A stretch of DNA of 64,000 nucleotides from Planctomycetaceae bacterium (GCA_002726205.1 PBSL01000041.1:48401-112400), one strand, 5' to 3'; counted from the first letter of the stretch, positions 43,575-53,435 are shown. Translations and numbers: made by a program. Notes: generated by a model from the sequence alone, not told the origin.

Positions 43575-44876
43575 GTGTCGAGTTATTTGATCCGCAGCGT
43601 CGCCATGGCCGCAACACTGGTGCTGCTGGGCACCGGCAGGTTGCCGGCTCAGCGAGGACCGGCGGTCGTTGTTGTCACGGCGGTTGTGGAGCGCGAGGTC
43701 ACCGCGGGTCACACGTTTGTCGGCACCGTCGAACCGCTGAAGAAGGCAACCATCGGCAGTGCCGTCGATGGTCGCGTTGTTGAATTTCCCGTCGAGGAGG
43801 GAGAGAGGATTTCCGGGAAGCAGCCACTGGCAAGGCTGTTGACCCAGACGATTCAACTCGAGTTGAAGGCGGCCGAGGGTGAGTTGGCCTTTCGCCGCGA
43901 ATCGCTCAACGAGTTGAAGAACGGAACCCGTCCCGAGGAAATCGCACAATTGCAGGCGCGGCTGCTGGCCGCCAAGGCCAACCGGGACTTCCAGGTGGCT
44001 CGCCGGCAGCGGTTCGCCACGCTGGCCAAGCGAGGGACGGTGACTGAGGACGACCTGGCGAGGGTCGTCGCCGCGGCGATCACCGCCGAGCGTGACCACG
44101 ACGATGCCCGGGCCGGCCACCAACTGGCCGTGATCGGTCCCCGCAAGGAAAAGCTCGTCCAGGCCGCCGCCCGTCTGTCGGTCCAGCAGGCGATCGTTGA
44201 CAAGCTCAAGGACCAGATCTCCAAGTACACGATCATCTCCCGTTTCGACGGTTACGTGACCACACGACACGCCGAGATTGGTGAGTGGGTCAGTCGGGGC
44301 GATCCGGTTGTCGAGATCGTGTCGATCGACCAGGTCGATGTGAAGACCTTTGTCCTGGAAAGCCACGTTCCGCACCTGCGGCTGGGTACCCCGGTTCGTG
44401 TCGAAATCGCGGCGTTGCCGCAGCAGGTCCTGACCGGTACGGTCGTGGCGATCGTTCCGCAGGCCGACACGCGTTCGAGGACGTTTCCCGTCAAGATCCG
44501 AATGGCCAACACGATCACAGCCGGGGTGCCGCTGATCAAGGCGGGCATGCTGGCCCGGGTCACCCTACCCACCGGCAGTCGGAAAAAGGCCCTGCTCGTC
44601 CCCAAGGACGCGCTGGTGCTCGGGGGTGCCCGGCCCACCGTCTTCGTGGTCGTCCCCGATCGGGAGGACCCGAAAAAGAGTACCGTCCGCCCGGTGGCCG
44701 TCGACCTGGGTGTCGCCAGTGGCCGGTTGATCCAGGTCAGTGGCGCGATTCAAGTCGATCAACAGGTCGTCGTCCAGGGCAACGAACGGTTGCGACCGGG
44801 CCAGCAGGTTGTCACCCGACCGGCCAGAGTCGCGGTCCCTGCCAAGACTCCCGGTGCGACCAGGACGAAGCGTTGA
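43575..44876 (+). CDS. RND efflux periplasmic adaptor (HlyD/membrane fusion protein family)
   Basis: This 433-residue exported adaptor (signal peptide about 1-25) links an RND pump to an outer-membrane channel. After VEREVTAGHTFVGTVEPLKKATI comes the lipoyl half-motif VDGRVVEFPVEEGERISGKQ, then a helical hairpin (about 95-215), the second lipoyl half (SRFDGYVTTRHAEIGEWVSRGDP) and a beta-barrel domain. This order is standard for the family. The RND permease starts 5 bp downstream, so they form an operon. The GTG start has GGAGAGGGAG nearby. No TolC-type outer-membrane gene is present in the window, so the channel must be encoded elsewhere. Confidence 0.92.
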   Translation: MSSYLIRSVAMAATLVLLGTGRLPAQRGPAVVVVTAVVEREVTAGHTFVGTVEPLKKATIGSAVDGRVVEFPVEEGERISGKQPLARLLTQTIQLELKAAEGELAFRRESLNELKNGTRPEEIAQLQARLLAAKANRDFQVARRQRFATLAKRGTVTEDDLARVVAAAITAERDHDDARAGHQLAVIGPRKEKLVQAAARLSVQQAIVDKLKDQISKYTIISRFDGYVTTRHAEIGEWVSRGDPVVEIVSIDQVDVKTFVLESHVPHLRLGTPVRVEIAALPQQVLTGTVVAIVPQADTRSRTFPVKIRMANTITAGVPLIKAGMLARVTLPTGSRKKALLVPKDALVLGGARPTVFVVVPDREDPKKSTVRPVAVDLGVASGRLIQVSGAIQVDQQVVVQGNERLRPGQQVVTRPARVAVPAKTPGATRTKR

Positions 44877-44880
44877 GCCC

Positions 44881-47800
44881 ATGCACCTGATCGAATCCTT
44901 CGTTCGCAATCCGGTCAAGGTGACCGTCGGCGTCTTGCTGGTCGCGATGTTCGGCATCGTGTCGCTGGACCGGATGCCGATGCAACTGACGCCCGAGGTC
45001 CAGACTCCGACGATCACGATCGAAACCCGCTGGCCGGGGGCCAGTCCCCAGGAGATCGAACGCGAGATCACCCTCGAGCAGGAAGAACAGCTCAAGAGTG
45101 TCGAGGGACTCTCGAAGATGAGCTCGGAGAGTTCCGATTCGCGGTCGCGGATCACGCTCGAATTCCTGGTCGGAACTGACATGGACGAGGCCTTGCTGAA
45201 GGTCAACAGCCGGCTGCAGCAGGTCCGCGAGTATCCCGAGGATGCCGACCAGCCGGTGATCTCGACCGCCAACTCCTCGGATCGCCCGATCGCCTGGTTC
45301 ATCCTCAGTGCCCGCCGTCCTGCCGACAGCAAACTTGCCGAGTTCCAGGCCCGGCACCCCGAGCTGACCAGCGAGATCCAGCACATCCGCGACACCCACA
45401 GTGTCGGGTTGGGCCTGCTGCGGCTGAGGTTGCTGGCCCGGAAATTTCCCGCGGTCGAAGAAGTGCTTCCCGACGACCTCGACGTCACCAAGCTGCGACG
45501 CTTTGCCGAGAACCAGATCGAGTCCCGTTTTGAACGTGTCCGCGGTGTCTCGCAATCAAACGTCCTGGGCGGTCTTGAAGACGAGTTGCAGGTCATCGTG
45601 GATCCCGAGAAGCTCTCGGCCCGCCAGATCACGATTGCCGACGTACTCCGTGTGCTGCGGGGCCAGAACCGGGACACCTCGGCCGGCGATTTCTCCGAGG
45701 GCAAGCGACGCTGGGTCGTGCGAACGCTCGGGCAGTTCCGCAATCCCGAGGAAGTCGAAAACCAGCTGCTGGTCGTCCAGAACGGGGCCCCGATCTACGT
45801 CCGTGACGTGGCCGAAGTGCAGCTGGGCTACAAGAAGGCCACCGGTGTCGTCCGGCGGTTCGGCGAGTCGAGCATCTCGCTCAACTGCATCCGCGAGTCG
45901 GGGGCCAACGTGCTGGAGGTCATGAAGGGCCTGAGGCAGGCCAACGAGGAAATCAATCGCAGGATTCTTTTGCCACGCGGGCTGCAGTTGACCCAGGTCT
46001 ACGACGAGACCGACTACATCTACTCGTCGATCTCGCTGGTTCGACAGAACATCTTCCTGGGCGGGGCATTGACGATGATCGTGCTGATGGTGTTCCTGCA
46101 CCTGAGCATCCGCACGTTGCTGGTCATCCCACTGGTGGTCGCGGCCGCCCTGGCATCGACTTACATCTCGGCGTGGTTCGCGATTCCGGGTCTGCTGATC
46201 CTGGTCGCGGCCGGATTCTGGCTGGCCCGCGGTGCGTTGCTGGTCGGTGCGGCGATTCCCGCGAGCATTATCGGGACCTTCCTGGTCCTGGGCCTGCTCG
46301 GACGTTCACTGAACGTGATCAGCCTGGCCGGGCTGGCATTTGCCGTGGGAATGCTTGTCGACAACGCCGTTGTCGTGCTCGAGAACATCGTCCGCCGACA
46401 CGCGCTGGGTGAGAGTGCCCTGACCGCCGCGGTGAAGGGGACGCAGGAGGTCTGGGGGGCCGTTACCGCGTCGACGCTGACGACGATCGCGGTGTTCCTG
46501 CCGGTCGTGTTCATCCAGGAGGAAGCCGGACAGTTATTTCGCGACATCGCCCTGGCAATCAGTGCCGCCGTCGGCCTCTCGATGGTCTTCTCGATGACGG
46601 TCATCTGTGCCGCCTCGGCCCGGCTGTTCAAACGCCCGAGCGACGAATCGACATCCGTGCCGGATCCGTCCGCCGAAACGACCTATCCGCCGTCGATCCC
46701 GCTGCTGGTCCGTCTGCCCAGGGCGGTCGGTTCCGGTTTCGTCGAGTGGGTCGTGGCCTTGAACGAATGGGTCCAGCGGGGTGTCATCCGCCGCCTGATG
46801 GTCGTGGTCCTGCTGGTGGGCGTCTCGCTCGGTCTCAGCTATTTCTTCTGGCCGCAGGTCGAGTACCTGCCGGCGGGCAATCGCAACCTCGTCTTCGGGA
46901 TCCTGATGCCACCGCCGGGCTACAACATCGACCAGATGAAGCAGCTTGGTGAAACGGTCGAGGAAGAGTTGCGCCCGTACTGGGATGTCGATCCCGGCAG
47001 CCCGCAGGCGGCAGCACTGGATGGTCCCGTGATTGGCGATTTCTTCTTCGTGGCTCGTGGTCGGCGGGTCATCCTGGGATTGAGAGCATTCGAACCGACC
47101 CGTGCCGCGGAACTGGTTCCGATTATTCTCCGGGTCAGCTCGCGGCTTTCAGGCACGATCGCCATCGCCAGCCAGTCGAGCCTGTTCGAACGCAGCCTGG
47201 GCGCCGGGCGGTCGATCGATATCGAGATCACCGGCCCGGAACTGACCACGCTCGTTAGCCTCGGTGGCCGGATGATGGGCCAGGTCCGCCAGGCCCTGGG
47301 CAACGATGCGCAGGTGCGACCGATCCCCAGCCTGGATCTGTCGACGCCGGAAGTTCACATTCGGCCGCGACTGATTCAGGCTGCCGAGATGGGCATCAGC
47401 AATGCCGACCTGGGCTACACCGTCAACGCACTGGTCGATGGAGCCTACGCGGGAGACTACTTCCTGGGCGGCGACAAGATCGACCTGACGATCATCGGTC
47501 GAACCCAGCACGCCGACAGCACCCAGGACATCGAGGCATTGCCGATCGCGACGCCGCTGGGACAGATCGTACCGCTGGGTGCGCTTGCCGAGGTGGTGAT
47601 GAGTAGCGGCCCCGAACAGATCAATCATCGCGAGCGGTTCCGGGCGATCACGATCCAGGTCACGCCGCCCCCGGACATGGCTCTCGAAGCCGCGCTCGAA
47701 CGGATCGACACGGAAATCGTGACCCCGCTGATCGCCGGAGGACAACTGGCCGGTGGCTACCGGATCACCCTCGGCGGCACCGCCGACAAGTTGAGGAACA

Positions 47801-48372
47801 CCTGGTTGGCGCTGCGATTCAACATCGTGCTGGCACTGGTGATCACCTACCTGTTGATGGCGGCGTTGTTCGAATCGTGGCTCTATCCGCTGGTAATCAT
47901 CCTCAGCGTTCCGCTCGGCGCCGTCGGCGGCGTCCTCGGACTGTTCGTGCTCAACCTGTTCGTCCCGCAGTCACTTGATGTTCTGACGATGCTGGGATTC
48001 GTGATCCTGATCGGCACCGTGGTCAACAACCCGATCCTGATCGTGCACCAGTCGCTCAACCACATCCGTGAAGACGGGCTTTCCCCGACCGAGGCGATCC
48101 TGGTCAGCGTGCGGACACGCGTGCGGCCGATCTTCATGACCACCACGACCACGGTGCTGGGCCTGCTGCCGCTGGTGCTGTTCCCGGGTGCCGGCAGCGA
48201 ACTCTACCGTGGCCTGGGCAGCGTGGTCCTGGGCGGCCTGGTCGTTTCGACGATATTCACCCTGGTACTGGTGCCGACGCTGTTCAGCCTGGCGATGGAT
48301 GCCCGGGGATTGCTGGCCGGTTTCGGGTCGGCTGCAACCGTGACCGCCACTCCCGCCGTGGCAATCGACTAG
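44881..48372 (+). CDS. RND efflux permease with extra hydrophobic insert
   Basis: This 1163-residue inner-membrane pump of the HAE-type RND family is longer than the usual 1030-1050. TM1 (about 12-30) and the pore-domain strand MDEALLKVNSRLQQV are standard. Proton-relay helix 4 reads AVGMLVDNAVVVLEN, with Asp-Asn in place of the common Asp-Asp. TM11-12 include LTMLGFVILIGTVVNNPILIV. Two insertions stand out: a charged stretch at about 146-200 in the porter region, and about 40 hydrophobic residues between helix 2 and helix 3 (STYISAWFAIPGLLILVAAG). It exports drugs, lipids or signals with the adaptor just upstream; the substrate is unknown. Confidence 0.92.
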   Translation: MHLIESFVRNPVKVTVGVLLVAMFGIVSLDRMPMQLTPEVQTPTITIETRWPGASPQEIEREITLEQEEQLKSVEGLSKMSSESSDSRSRITLEFLVGTDMDEALLKVNSRLQQVREYPEDADQPVISTANSSDRPIAWFILSARRPADSKLAEFQARHPELTSEIQHIRDTHSVGLGLLRLRLLARKFPAVEEVLPDDLDVTKLRRFAENQIESRFERVRGVSQSNVLGGLEDELQVIVDPEKLSARQITIADVLRVLRGQNRDTSAGDFSEGKRRWVVRTLGQFRNPEEVENQLLVVQNGAPIYVRDVAEVQLGYKKATGVVRRFGESSISLNCIRESGANVLEVMKGLRQANEEINRRILLPRGLQLTQVYDETDYIYSSISLVRQNIFLGGALTMIVLMVFLHLSIRTLLVIPLVVAAALASTYISAWFAIPGLLILVAAGFWLARGALLVGAAIPASIIGTFLVLGLLGRSLNVISLAGLAFAVGMLVDNAVVVLENIVRRHALGESALTAAVKGTQEVWGAVTASTLTTIAVFLPVVFIQEEAGQLFRDIALAISAAVGLSMVFSMTVICAASARLFKRPSDESTSVPDPSAETTYPPSIPLLVRLPRAVGSGFVEWVVALNEWVQRGVIRRLMVVVLLVGVSLGLSYFFWPQVEYLPAGNRNLVFGILMPPPGYNIDQMKQLGETVEEELRPYWDVDPGSPQAAALDGPVIGDFFFVARGRRVILGLRAFEPTRAAELVPIILRVSSRLSGTIAIASQSSLFERSLGAGRSIDIEITGPELTTLVSLGGRMMGQVRQALGNDAQVRPIPSLDLSTPEVHIRPRLIQAAEMGISNADLGYTVNALVDGAYAGDYFLGGDKIDLTIIGRTQHADSTQDIEALPIATPLGQIVPLGALAEVVMSSGPEQINHRERFRAITIQVTPPPDMALEAALERIDTEIVTPLIAGGQLAGGYRITLGGTADKLRNTWLALRFNIVLALVITYLLMAALFESWLYPLVIILSVPLGAVGGVLGLFVLNLFVPQSLDVLTMLGFVILIGTVVNNPILIVHQSLNHIREDGLSPTEAILVSVRTRVRPIFMTTTTTVLGLLPLVLFPGAGSELYRGLGSVVLGGLVVSTIFTLVLVPTLFSLAMDARGLLAGFGSAATVTATPAVAID

Positions 48373-48412
48373 AAACCGCCTGAAACGAAGGGCCGCTGCC
48401 GGGTTGTCCGTT

Positions 48413-49867
48413 TCAGCGTTTCGTGCCCTTTCGCATTCGTTTCAGGAGCTGGTGGACCATGCCGACGATTCGTTCTTCGATCGACGGGGCAAACGGTCCC
48501 GGCTGGACGGTGGCCGTCATGTAGTTCATCGACCGGCGTGCTTCGTAGCCGCCTTCGCTGAGCACGCGGCGACTGGGAATGTAGGCGAACACGTCATTGT
48601 TGTAGCCGGAAACCCAGACGGCCGCCGTTCCCCGCAGTTCTCGCTTCAGTCGCAGCGAGTAATCGACCACGGTTTCACCCGCCAACGCGACAAGCAGCAA
48701 CTGGTCTCCGAAGCGAACGGCCTGGACCGGGTAGTCGTAAGTCGTTCGCAGCTTTCGGCCACGCGTGATCTGTCGCAACAGCCGTTTGGCATGCGTCTTG
48801 GTCAGTTCGTAGGACTTGAACGGTGCGGTCGGAGATCCGGCCAGGTAGGCCTGCAGTTGTTCACGGGTGGGAGGCGTCTGGTAGGCGATCTGGACCCGGT
48901 CCAGCGCAACGGCCAGGGGACCGTGGACCGCCGTCGGGCGGTTCTGAAGGGCGGCTTCCACGGCGGTGGCCAGCGTTCGTCCGTGGCGACGCGAGAGTTC
49001 AACCGTGCCGCGGGGGAATCCGTTCTGGTCGCCACTGCAACCGTTAAGGAACAGGGCCGTCGTGTCGGCATGGTCTCTTTCCAGGAACGACTGGGCGTAC
49101 CCGGCGTAGTCGCCGGCGTACTGGTTGACGAAGAGGGTCGTGTTGTGGCAGGCGTAGCCAAACAGAATCGCTCGCCGCTTCCGGCCGGTCCAGGTGACCT
49201 GGAGCACGGGAACGTCGTGGTCGACGGGCCCGTCCGGATTGGGGTGGTTGAGGTACGGCTCTCCGGTGGGATCGGGGTTCTTGAGCCGCCGGTTCATCGC
49301 AAAGCCGGCCCGGGCGTGGCTGTAGCTGAGCCGCGCCGGTGCCGTGTCGGCCAGTGCATCCCCGACGAGTTCGACCAGCATGTTCTCCAGTCGCTTGCAG
49401 TACAGGGTCGTCAGCTTCTGCCGTTCCTCGGAAAGTTCCTCGAGTGCCGTCGCCGTCATTTTCAGTTCAGGGCCGCAGTGCGTGTGCGAGGCATTCAGCA
49501 ACAGCGACGCCGACGGCAGGTCGAATCGTTTCCCGACCCGTCCGGCCACTCGTTCGCGGAGGGTGCGGGGGATTCCGATCAGGTCGTGGGTGACAATCAC
49601 CAGCCGCGTGCCGCGTTCGTCCCGCAGGGCCAGGGCCTTGGCGTGCAGTTCGGTCGCCTTGCCCTCGGCCGGGCGGGTCCGGCTCCCGAACCCGGCCAGC
49701 ATCATCGGCCGATCGGGAGTGATTACCGCCACCGCGATCCCCGCCTGCCATTCCCCGTCGCGGTCTGCCGCGGCACAGGCCGCCATGAACGAACCGCCGT
49801 TCAACGGCAGGACCAGGCCGGCGACGGCGAGGAGCACTCCAGGATTCCAGGACGAGTGTCTTGTCAT
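48413..49867 (-). CDS. secreted neutral/alkaline ceramidase-like protein
   Basis: This 484-residue protein has a signal peptide (about 1-35) and matches the N-terminal catalytic domain of neutral/alkaline ceramidases (PF04734). Key segments are PMMLAGFGSRTRPAEG, the zinc motif LLNASHTHCGPEL, FGYACHNTTLF and FLNGCSGDQNG, which place His residues and an active-site loop. It lacks the C-terminal Ig-like domain of true ceramidases (about 650 residues). Planctomycetes have many such short homologues, so the substrate need not be ceramide. The start at 49867 is at the signal peptide. A hydrolase gene lies 31 bp upstream on the same strand. Confidence 0.85.
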   Translation of the reverse strand: MTRHSSWNPGVLLAVAGLVLPLNGGSFMAACAAADRDGEWQAGIAVAVITPDRPMMLAGFGSRTRPAEGKATELHAKALALRDERGTRLVIVTHDLIGIPRTLRERVAGRVGKRFDLPSASLLLNASHTHCGPELKMTATALEELSEERQKLTTLYCKRLENMLVELVGDALADTAPARLSYSHARAGFAMNRRLKNPDPTGEPYLNHPNPDGPVDHDVPVLQVTWTGRKRRAILFGYACHNTTLFVNQYAGDYAGYAQSFLERDHADTTALFLNGCSGDQNGFPRGTVELSRRHGRTLATAVEAALQNRPTAVHGPLAVALDRVQIAYQTPPTREQLQAYLAGSPTAPFKSYELTKTHAKRLLRQITRGRKLRTTYDYPVQAVRFGDQLLLVALAGETVVDYSLRLKRELRGTAAVWVSGYNNDVFAYIPSRRVLSEGGYEARRSMNYMTATVQPGPFAPSIEERIVGMVHQLLKRMRKGTKR

Positions 49868-49898
49868 GGCATTGTTGCGTTCGAGGGCCGGGTGACGA

Positions 49899-50954
49899 TC
49901 AACGCCGCCGCTGATCCTTCTTGCAGTTGCTGTCCTGGGCCACGGCCTTGCCGACCTGTTTGATCGGGTGAGTGAACAGGTACCTCCAGACCGATTCGTG
50001 GACGTGGCGGCCGGCGGAATCCCGGCAGGCACTTCCACCGGGTACGACGGCCGTGTGGGCACGGCGCGAGTTGCCGTTGACATCGAAAGTGCTGATCAGG
50101 CGGCGCGAGTTTTCAAACGGTGCGTCCGTTTTCTCGACATCGACGATCCGGCCGTGCCGATGCAGCCCGAGCAGTTCCCAGGAGCGGCAGTAATGGTCGG
50201 CGGTCCAGCCACCATCGAGAACATGGGTGAAGCCGAAAAAACGATTCGTGGGCGTGGCCGATGGCAGTTTCTGCCAGTTCTGGAGCTGGTCGCGCGGGCC
50301 CGAGAACATCACCACGCGACTGACCTTCTGGTGGACGGCAAAACGGGCCGCGGTGGTCGAGCCGTGCGAGATGCCGGCCACGATCACGTCGTCCCATCGC
50401 AACCGCCGACCGTCGGCGGTCAGGAAGTGGTCCCAGCGACTGCCGGGGTTCTTCCGGGCCAGCCACTTCACGAATTGCCGGGCCCGTTCCTTCATCCCGT
50501 CGGGGCCGGGAATCGACATCTGCTTGCTGTGATCCTCTCCGGTGGCCGCCTCGAGTCGCGCGTTTCCACGGCACATGTCACCGACGGGCTGCTCGCGACA
50601 GATCTTCGAGAACCAGCGGTTGGCATAGTGGACCTGGATCGCGTGCAGGCCGTACTTCGAGAGGCGTTCAAACAGCGGCCGATTGTGCCGCATCAGCCAG
50701 ATCACCAGCTTGCCCCGGGGGGCGACCCGGGTATCAACGATGGCCTGTTGCAGGTCCTGAACTTTTCCACCCGACGTGAAGACGAAGTCGATTTTCGGGT
50801 GTTCGCTGGTGCGAGGATCGATCACGCTGGCGCGGGCCGAAAGCGTGTACCGCTGCGGTTTCGGGTCCGAGTATTTCAGCGGCTTCCCGGCAATCGCGTG
50901 GCTGGAAACAAGCAGTGCCAGCAGGACGGTGGTTGTCAGCGGTTGGATTGTCAT
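49899..50954 (-). CDS. secreted alpha/beta hydrolase-like protein (BPSS1187-like)
   Basis: This 351-residue exported protein (signal peptide about 1-22) has an alpha/beta hydrolase core: KLVIWLMRHNRP, LHAIQVHYANRW, then the nucleophile elbow VIVAGISHGSTTAARFAV with Ser in GISHG. A late His in HTAVVPGG could complete the triad. The overall plan fits the BPSS1187-type hydrolases seen in planctomycetes; that name is from memory of family layout. It is followed by the ceramidase-like gene 31 bp downstream on the same strand, so the two are probably an operon of extracytoplasmic hydrolases. Confidence 0.75.
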   Translation of the reverse strand: MTIQPLTTTVLLALLVSSHAIAGKPLKYSDPKPQRYTLSARASVIDPRTSEHPKIDFVFTSGGKVQDLQQAIVDTRVAPRGKLVIWLMRHNRPLFERLSKYGLHAIQVHYANRWFSKICREQPVGDMCRGNARLEAATGEDHSKQMSIPGPDGMKERARQFVKWLARKNPGSRWDHFLTADGRRLRWDDVIVAGISHGSTTAARFAVHQKVSRVVMFSGPRDQLQNWQKLPSATPTNRFFGFTHVLDGGWTADHYCRSWELLGLHRHGRIVDVEKTDAPFENSRRLISTFDVNGNSRRAHTAVVPGGSACRDSAGRHVHESVWRYLFTHPIKQVGKAVAQDSNCKKDQRRR

Positions 50955-51249
50955 GGTCGCCTGTCCATTGCCTGCTGTCGGATCATGGTGTGCAAGTCGA
51001 TCGGGTTTCGCGGGTGCGATGTCTTTGAGACGTCCAGCCGATATTCTCTAGCTGGGTCGAACCCGGAACCAAACCGGTATCTCGTTATCGCGATGGTAAC
51101 GCACGGCGAATCCGTCGCAAACAAGTGACCCTCGTCCAGTACGTGTTCCTCGACGACAAGGCAGCCCGAATGCGGATTTCGGGAGTCGGCGTGGAACTCA
51201 ACGAAGGCCTTATCCGCAAGTATCGTGTCGCCTGGCGTGGTCATTCCCC

Positions 51250-52293
51250 ATGAATTTGTTCTCTTCGAAGATCGTGCGATTGAACGCCGAGATGTTCCCG
51301 ATCAGCCGGTTTGAACAGGAACAATACGACGCGCACGGGATCACGCCGGTTTCGGTCGAGGTTCAAGCGGGTGAAGAACTGGTCGAAGCCGTCGCCGACG
51401 CCGATGCGGTGATGGTGGTTTCCCAGGCCTTGCCCGCCGAGGTCGTCAATGCCATGCAACGCTGCCGGGTGATTTGCCGCCTGGGTGTTGGCACCGACAA
51501 GATCGACGTCGCCACGGTAACCCGCTGCGGCATCGTCCTGGCCAACGTTGCGGATTTCTGCGTTGAAGAACAGGCCGACCATGCATTCGCCCTGCTGCTG
51601 GCCGTCGCCCGCAGGCTCAACGAGATGCGCAACTGCATGCTCGATGCCCGTTACGACGATGGCCGACATCAGTCTCGGCCGCTGCGACGGCTGCCCGGAC
51701 GTACCCTTGGCCTGGTTGGCTTCGGCGGCTCGGCCCGGGCGATGGCCCGGCGTGCCGTGGGGTTTGGCATGCGGATCATTGCCACCCGGCGGGACATGTC
51801 CGCCATCGATCGGGAAGCCGAGTCGCTGGGTGTGCAGATGATGCCACTGGAGCAACTGCTGGCCGAATCGGATTTCCTCTCGCTGCATTTGCCGCTCGAC
51901 GACCGGACGCATCACCTGTTTGACAGGCCGACGCTGATGAAGATGAAGCCGGGCAGCGTGCTGATCAATACCGCCCGCGGCGCGATCGTCGATGAAGATG
52001 CGTTGGCCGAGGTGCTTGGCACCGGGCACCTGGCCGGAGCGGGGCTGGATACGTTTGACGTGATCGATGTGCACGATCCGCAACCCGGGCCCCCGAAACA
52101 TCCGTTGTTTCGGATGGAGAACGTGGTGTTCACGCCGCATGTCGCCGCGTTCTCGATCGATTCGAGCCGGGATGTTGCACACGGTTCGGTCGCGAACCTG
52201 GTCGATGTGCTGTCGGGCAAGTGGCCCCGTGCGGACCGCATCGTCAATCCCCGGGTCGAACCCCGGTGGCCGTTGTCGCCCGGCAATGACTAG
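51250..52293 (+). CDS. D-2-hydroxyacid dehydrogenase (C-terminal-binding-protein-like)
   Basis: This 347-residue NAD-dependent dehydrogenase belongs to the D-isomer 2-hydroxyacid family. The nucleotide-binding domain starts LGLVGFGGSARAMARRAVG. The catalytic Arg lies in INTARGAIVDEDAL, the Glu further along near the ENVVF segment, and the His in TPHVAAFS. The outer domain has VICRLGVGTDKIDV, as in phosphoglycerate dehydrogenase and CtBP-like members. It reduces 2-oxoacids or oxidises D-2-hydroxyacids in the cytosol. A 42-codon frame ends with an ATGA overlap on its start, but I cannot tell whether that frame is a gene. It converges with the phosphodiesterase gene. Confidence 0.9.
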   Translation: MNLFSSKIVRLNAEMFPISRFEQEQYDAHGITPVSVEVQAGEELVEAVADADAVMVVSQALPAEVVNAMQRCRVICRLGVGTDKIDVATVTRCGIVLANVADFCVEEQADHAFALLLAVARRLNEMRNCMLDARYDDGRHQSRPLRRLPGRTLGLVGFGGSARAMARRAVGFGMRIIATRRDMSAIDREAESLGVQMMPLEQLLAESDFLSLHLPLDDRTHHLFDRPTLMKMKPGSVLINTARGAIVDEDALAEVLGTGHLAGAGLDTFDVIDVHDPQPGPPKHPLFRMENVVFTPHVAAFSIDSSRDVAHGSVANLVDVLSGKWPRADRIVNPRVEPRWPLSPGND

Positions 52294-52299
52294 CCGCGG

Positions 52300-53148
52300 C
52301 TAGTCGGCCTTCCGCCAGTGCACCCGGCAATCCAGGGCCCAGTTGGTGCAGATGCCGTCCATGCCACTGGCACGGGCCTTGTCCCAGATGTCTGTTCGCC
52401 TGTCGGCAATATTCAGGCTCAGCCAGACCTGCCTCTTGTGACGATGCGCCCGAGTCATTTCCTCGCGGCTCGGGACGAAACCAACCCACAGGCAATCGGC
52501 CAACGGATTCTTCAACGCCGCGGCGAACTGCTTCGAGTCGTAGATCTTCACGACCGTTGTCCGCAACTTCGGGTTGGCCTGCTTGAAAAGGCGGCTGGAT
52601 TCGGCCGGCTGGCCAAACGCGAACAACTGGTCAAACAGGTCGTACTTGTCCACGAGTTTCGTGATTCTCGCTTCGATGCCCGGCGAGATCACCTTCATGT
52701 TCAACGCGATCGTCACCGGTTTTCGTTGCCGTTTGCGAATCAGGCCAAAGACCTCTGCCAGGGTCGGTACCTTCAATCCCGCGAAACGTGGATGAAACCA
52801 GCCACCCGCATCCAGCTTGCGAATTTCGGCCAGGGTCATCTTCGTGACATCACCCGACCCGTTGGTCGTACGATCGACCGTGTTGTCGTGAATGACGACA
52901 AGCTGGTTGTCGCGGGTCTGGTAGACGTCCAGTTCGATCGATACTCCCAGGGCGACGGCCGACGCGAATGCCGGCAGAGTGTTTTCCGGAGCATGCCGCA
53001 CAAGGCCCCGGTGGGCAAGCAGTACCGGATCCCGGGTGCCGACCTTCTCCTGGGCCAGGGCCTGTCCGGCGACGACGACCGAGAGCACCAGCGAGACGAC
53101 AATCTGAAGCGACCGACGGATTCGATGACGAATTTCAACGACAGGCAT
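52300..53148 (-). CDS. glycerophosphodiester phosphodiesterase, exported
   Basis: This 282-residue GDPD-fold enzyme has a signal peptide (about 10-33). The catalytic start LLAHRGLVRHAPENTLPAF carries the His-Arg and Glu of the active site; IELDVYQTRDNQLVVIHDN supplies further metal ligands and the second His. It cleaves glycerophosphodiesters to glycerol-3-phosphate and an alcohol, probably in the periplasm. The C-terminal half is a reduced TIM barrel ending ARASGMDGICTNW. ATG at 53148 is chosen; a frame to 53205 begins with 19 charged residues and no ribosome binding site. The family is secure, the exact substrate less so. Confidence 0.9.
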   Translation of the reverse strand: MPVVEIRHRIRRSLQIVVSLVLSVVVAGQALAQEKVGTRDPVLLAHRGLVRHAPENTLPAFASAVALGVSIELDVYQTRDNQLVVIHDNTVDRTTNGSGDVTKMTLAEIRKLDAGGWFHPRFAGLKVPTLAEVFGLIRKRQRKPVTIALNMKVISPGIEARITKLVDKYDLFDQLFAFGQPAESSRLFKQANPKLRTTVVKIYDSKQFAAALKNPLADCLWVGFVPSREEMTRAHRHKRQVWLSLNIADRRTDIWDKARASGMDGICTNWALDCRVHWRKAD

Positions 53149-53277
53149 TTTTGACCAATTCCCTTTCCCGGTGGCGATGGCAGGTTCACTGGCCCCGGAT
53201 TTCATTGCAGGTCAGATCTCGTGAAGAGAACCAGGGCCTGGAGTCGTTCTCCACGGTCCATGATGTGAAAGGTCCGC

Positions 53278-53309
53278 CGCGAGTGCCAGTCGCGAGTGCC
53301 AGTCGCGAG
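53278..53309. repeat. 13-bp tandem repeat, about 2.5 copies
   Basis: CGCGAGTGCCAGT occurs twice in tandem and is followed by CGCGAG. It lies 130 bp upstream of the phosphodiesterase start, in the divergent gap before the charged secreted protein. It could be a slipped-strand duplication or a small operator; there is no further evidence. Confidence 0.7.
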
Positions 53310-53435
53310 CATCTGTTTGGAGCCCATTGGGGATCCTGATACCATCACGGTTGACCGGGGGTCCTGACGGAACCAGAGATTGCACAGCCCCCCCAGTGTG
53401 AAAGCGGGAAGATCTGGACCCAGGGAGCCACGTCG

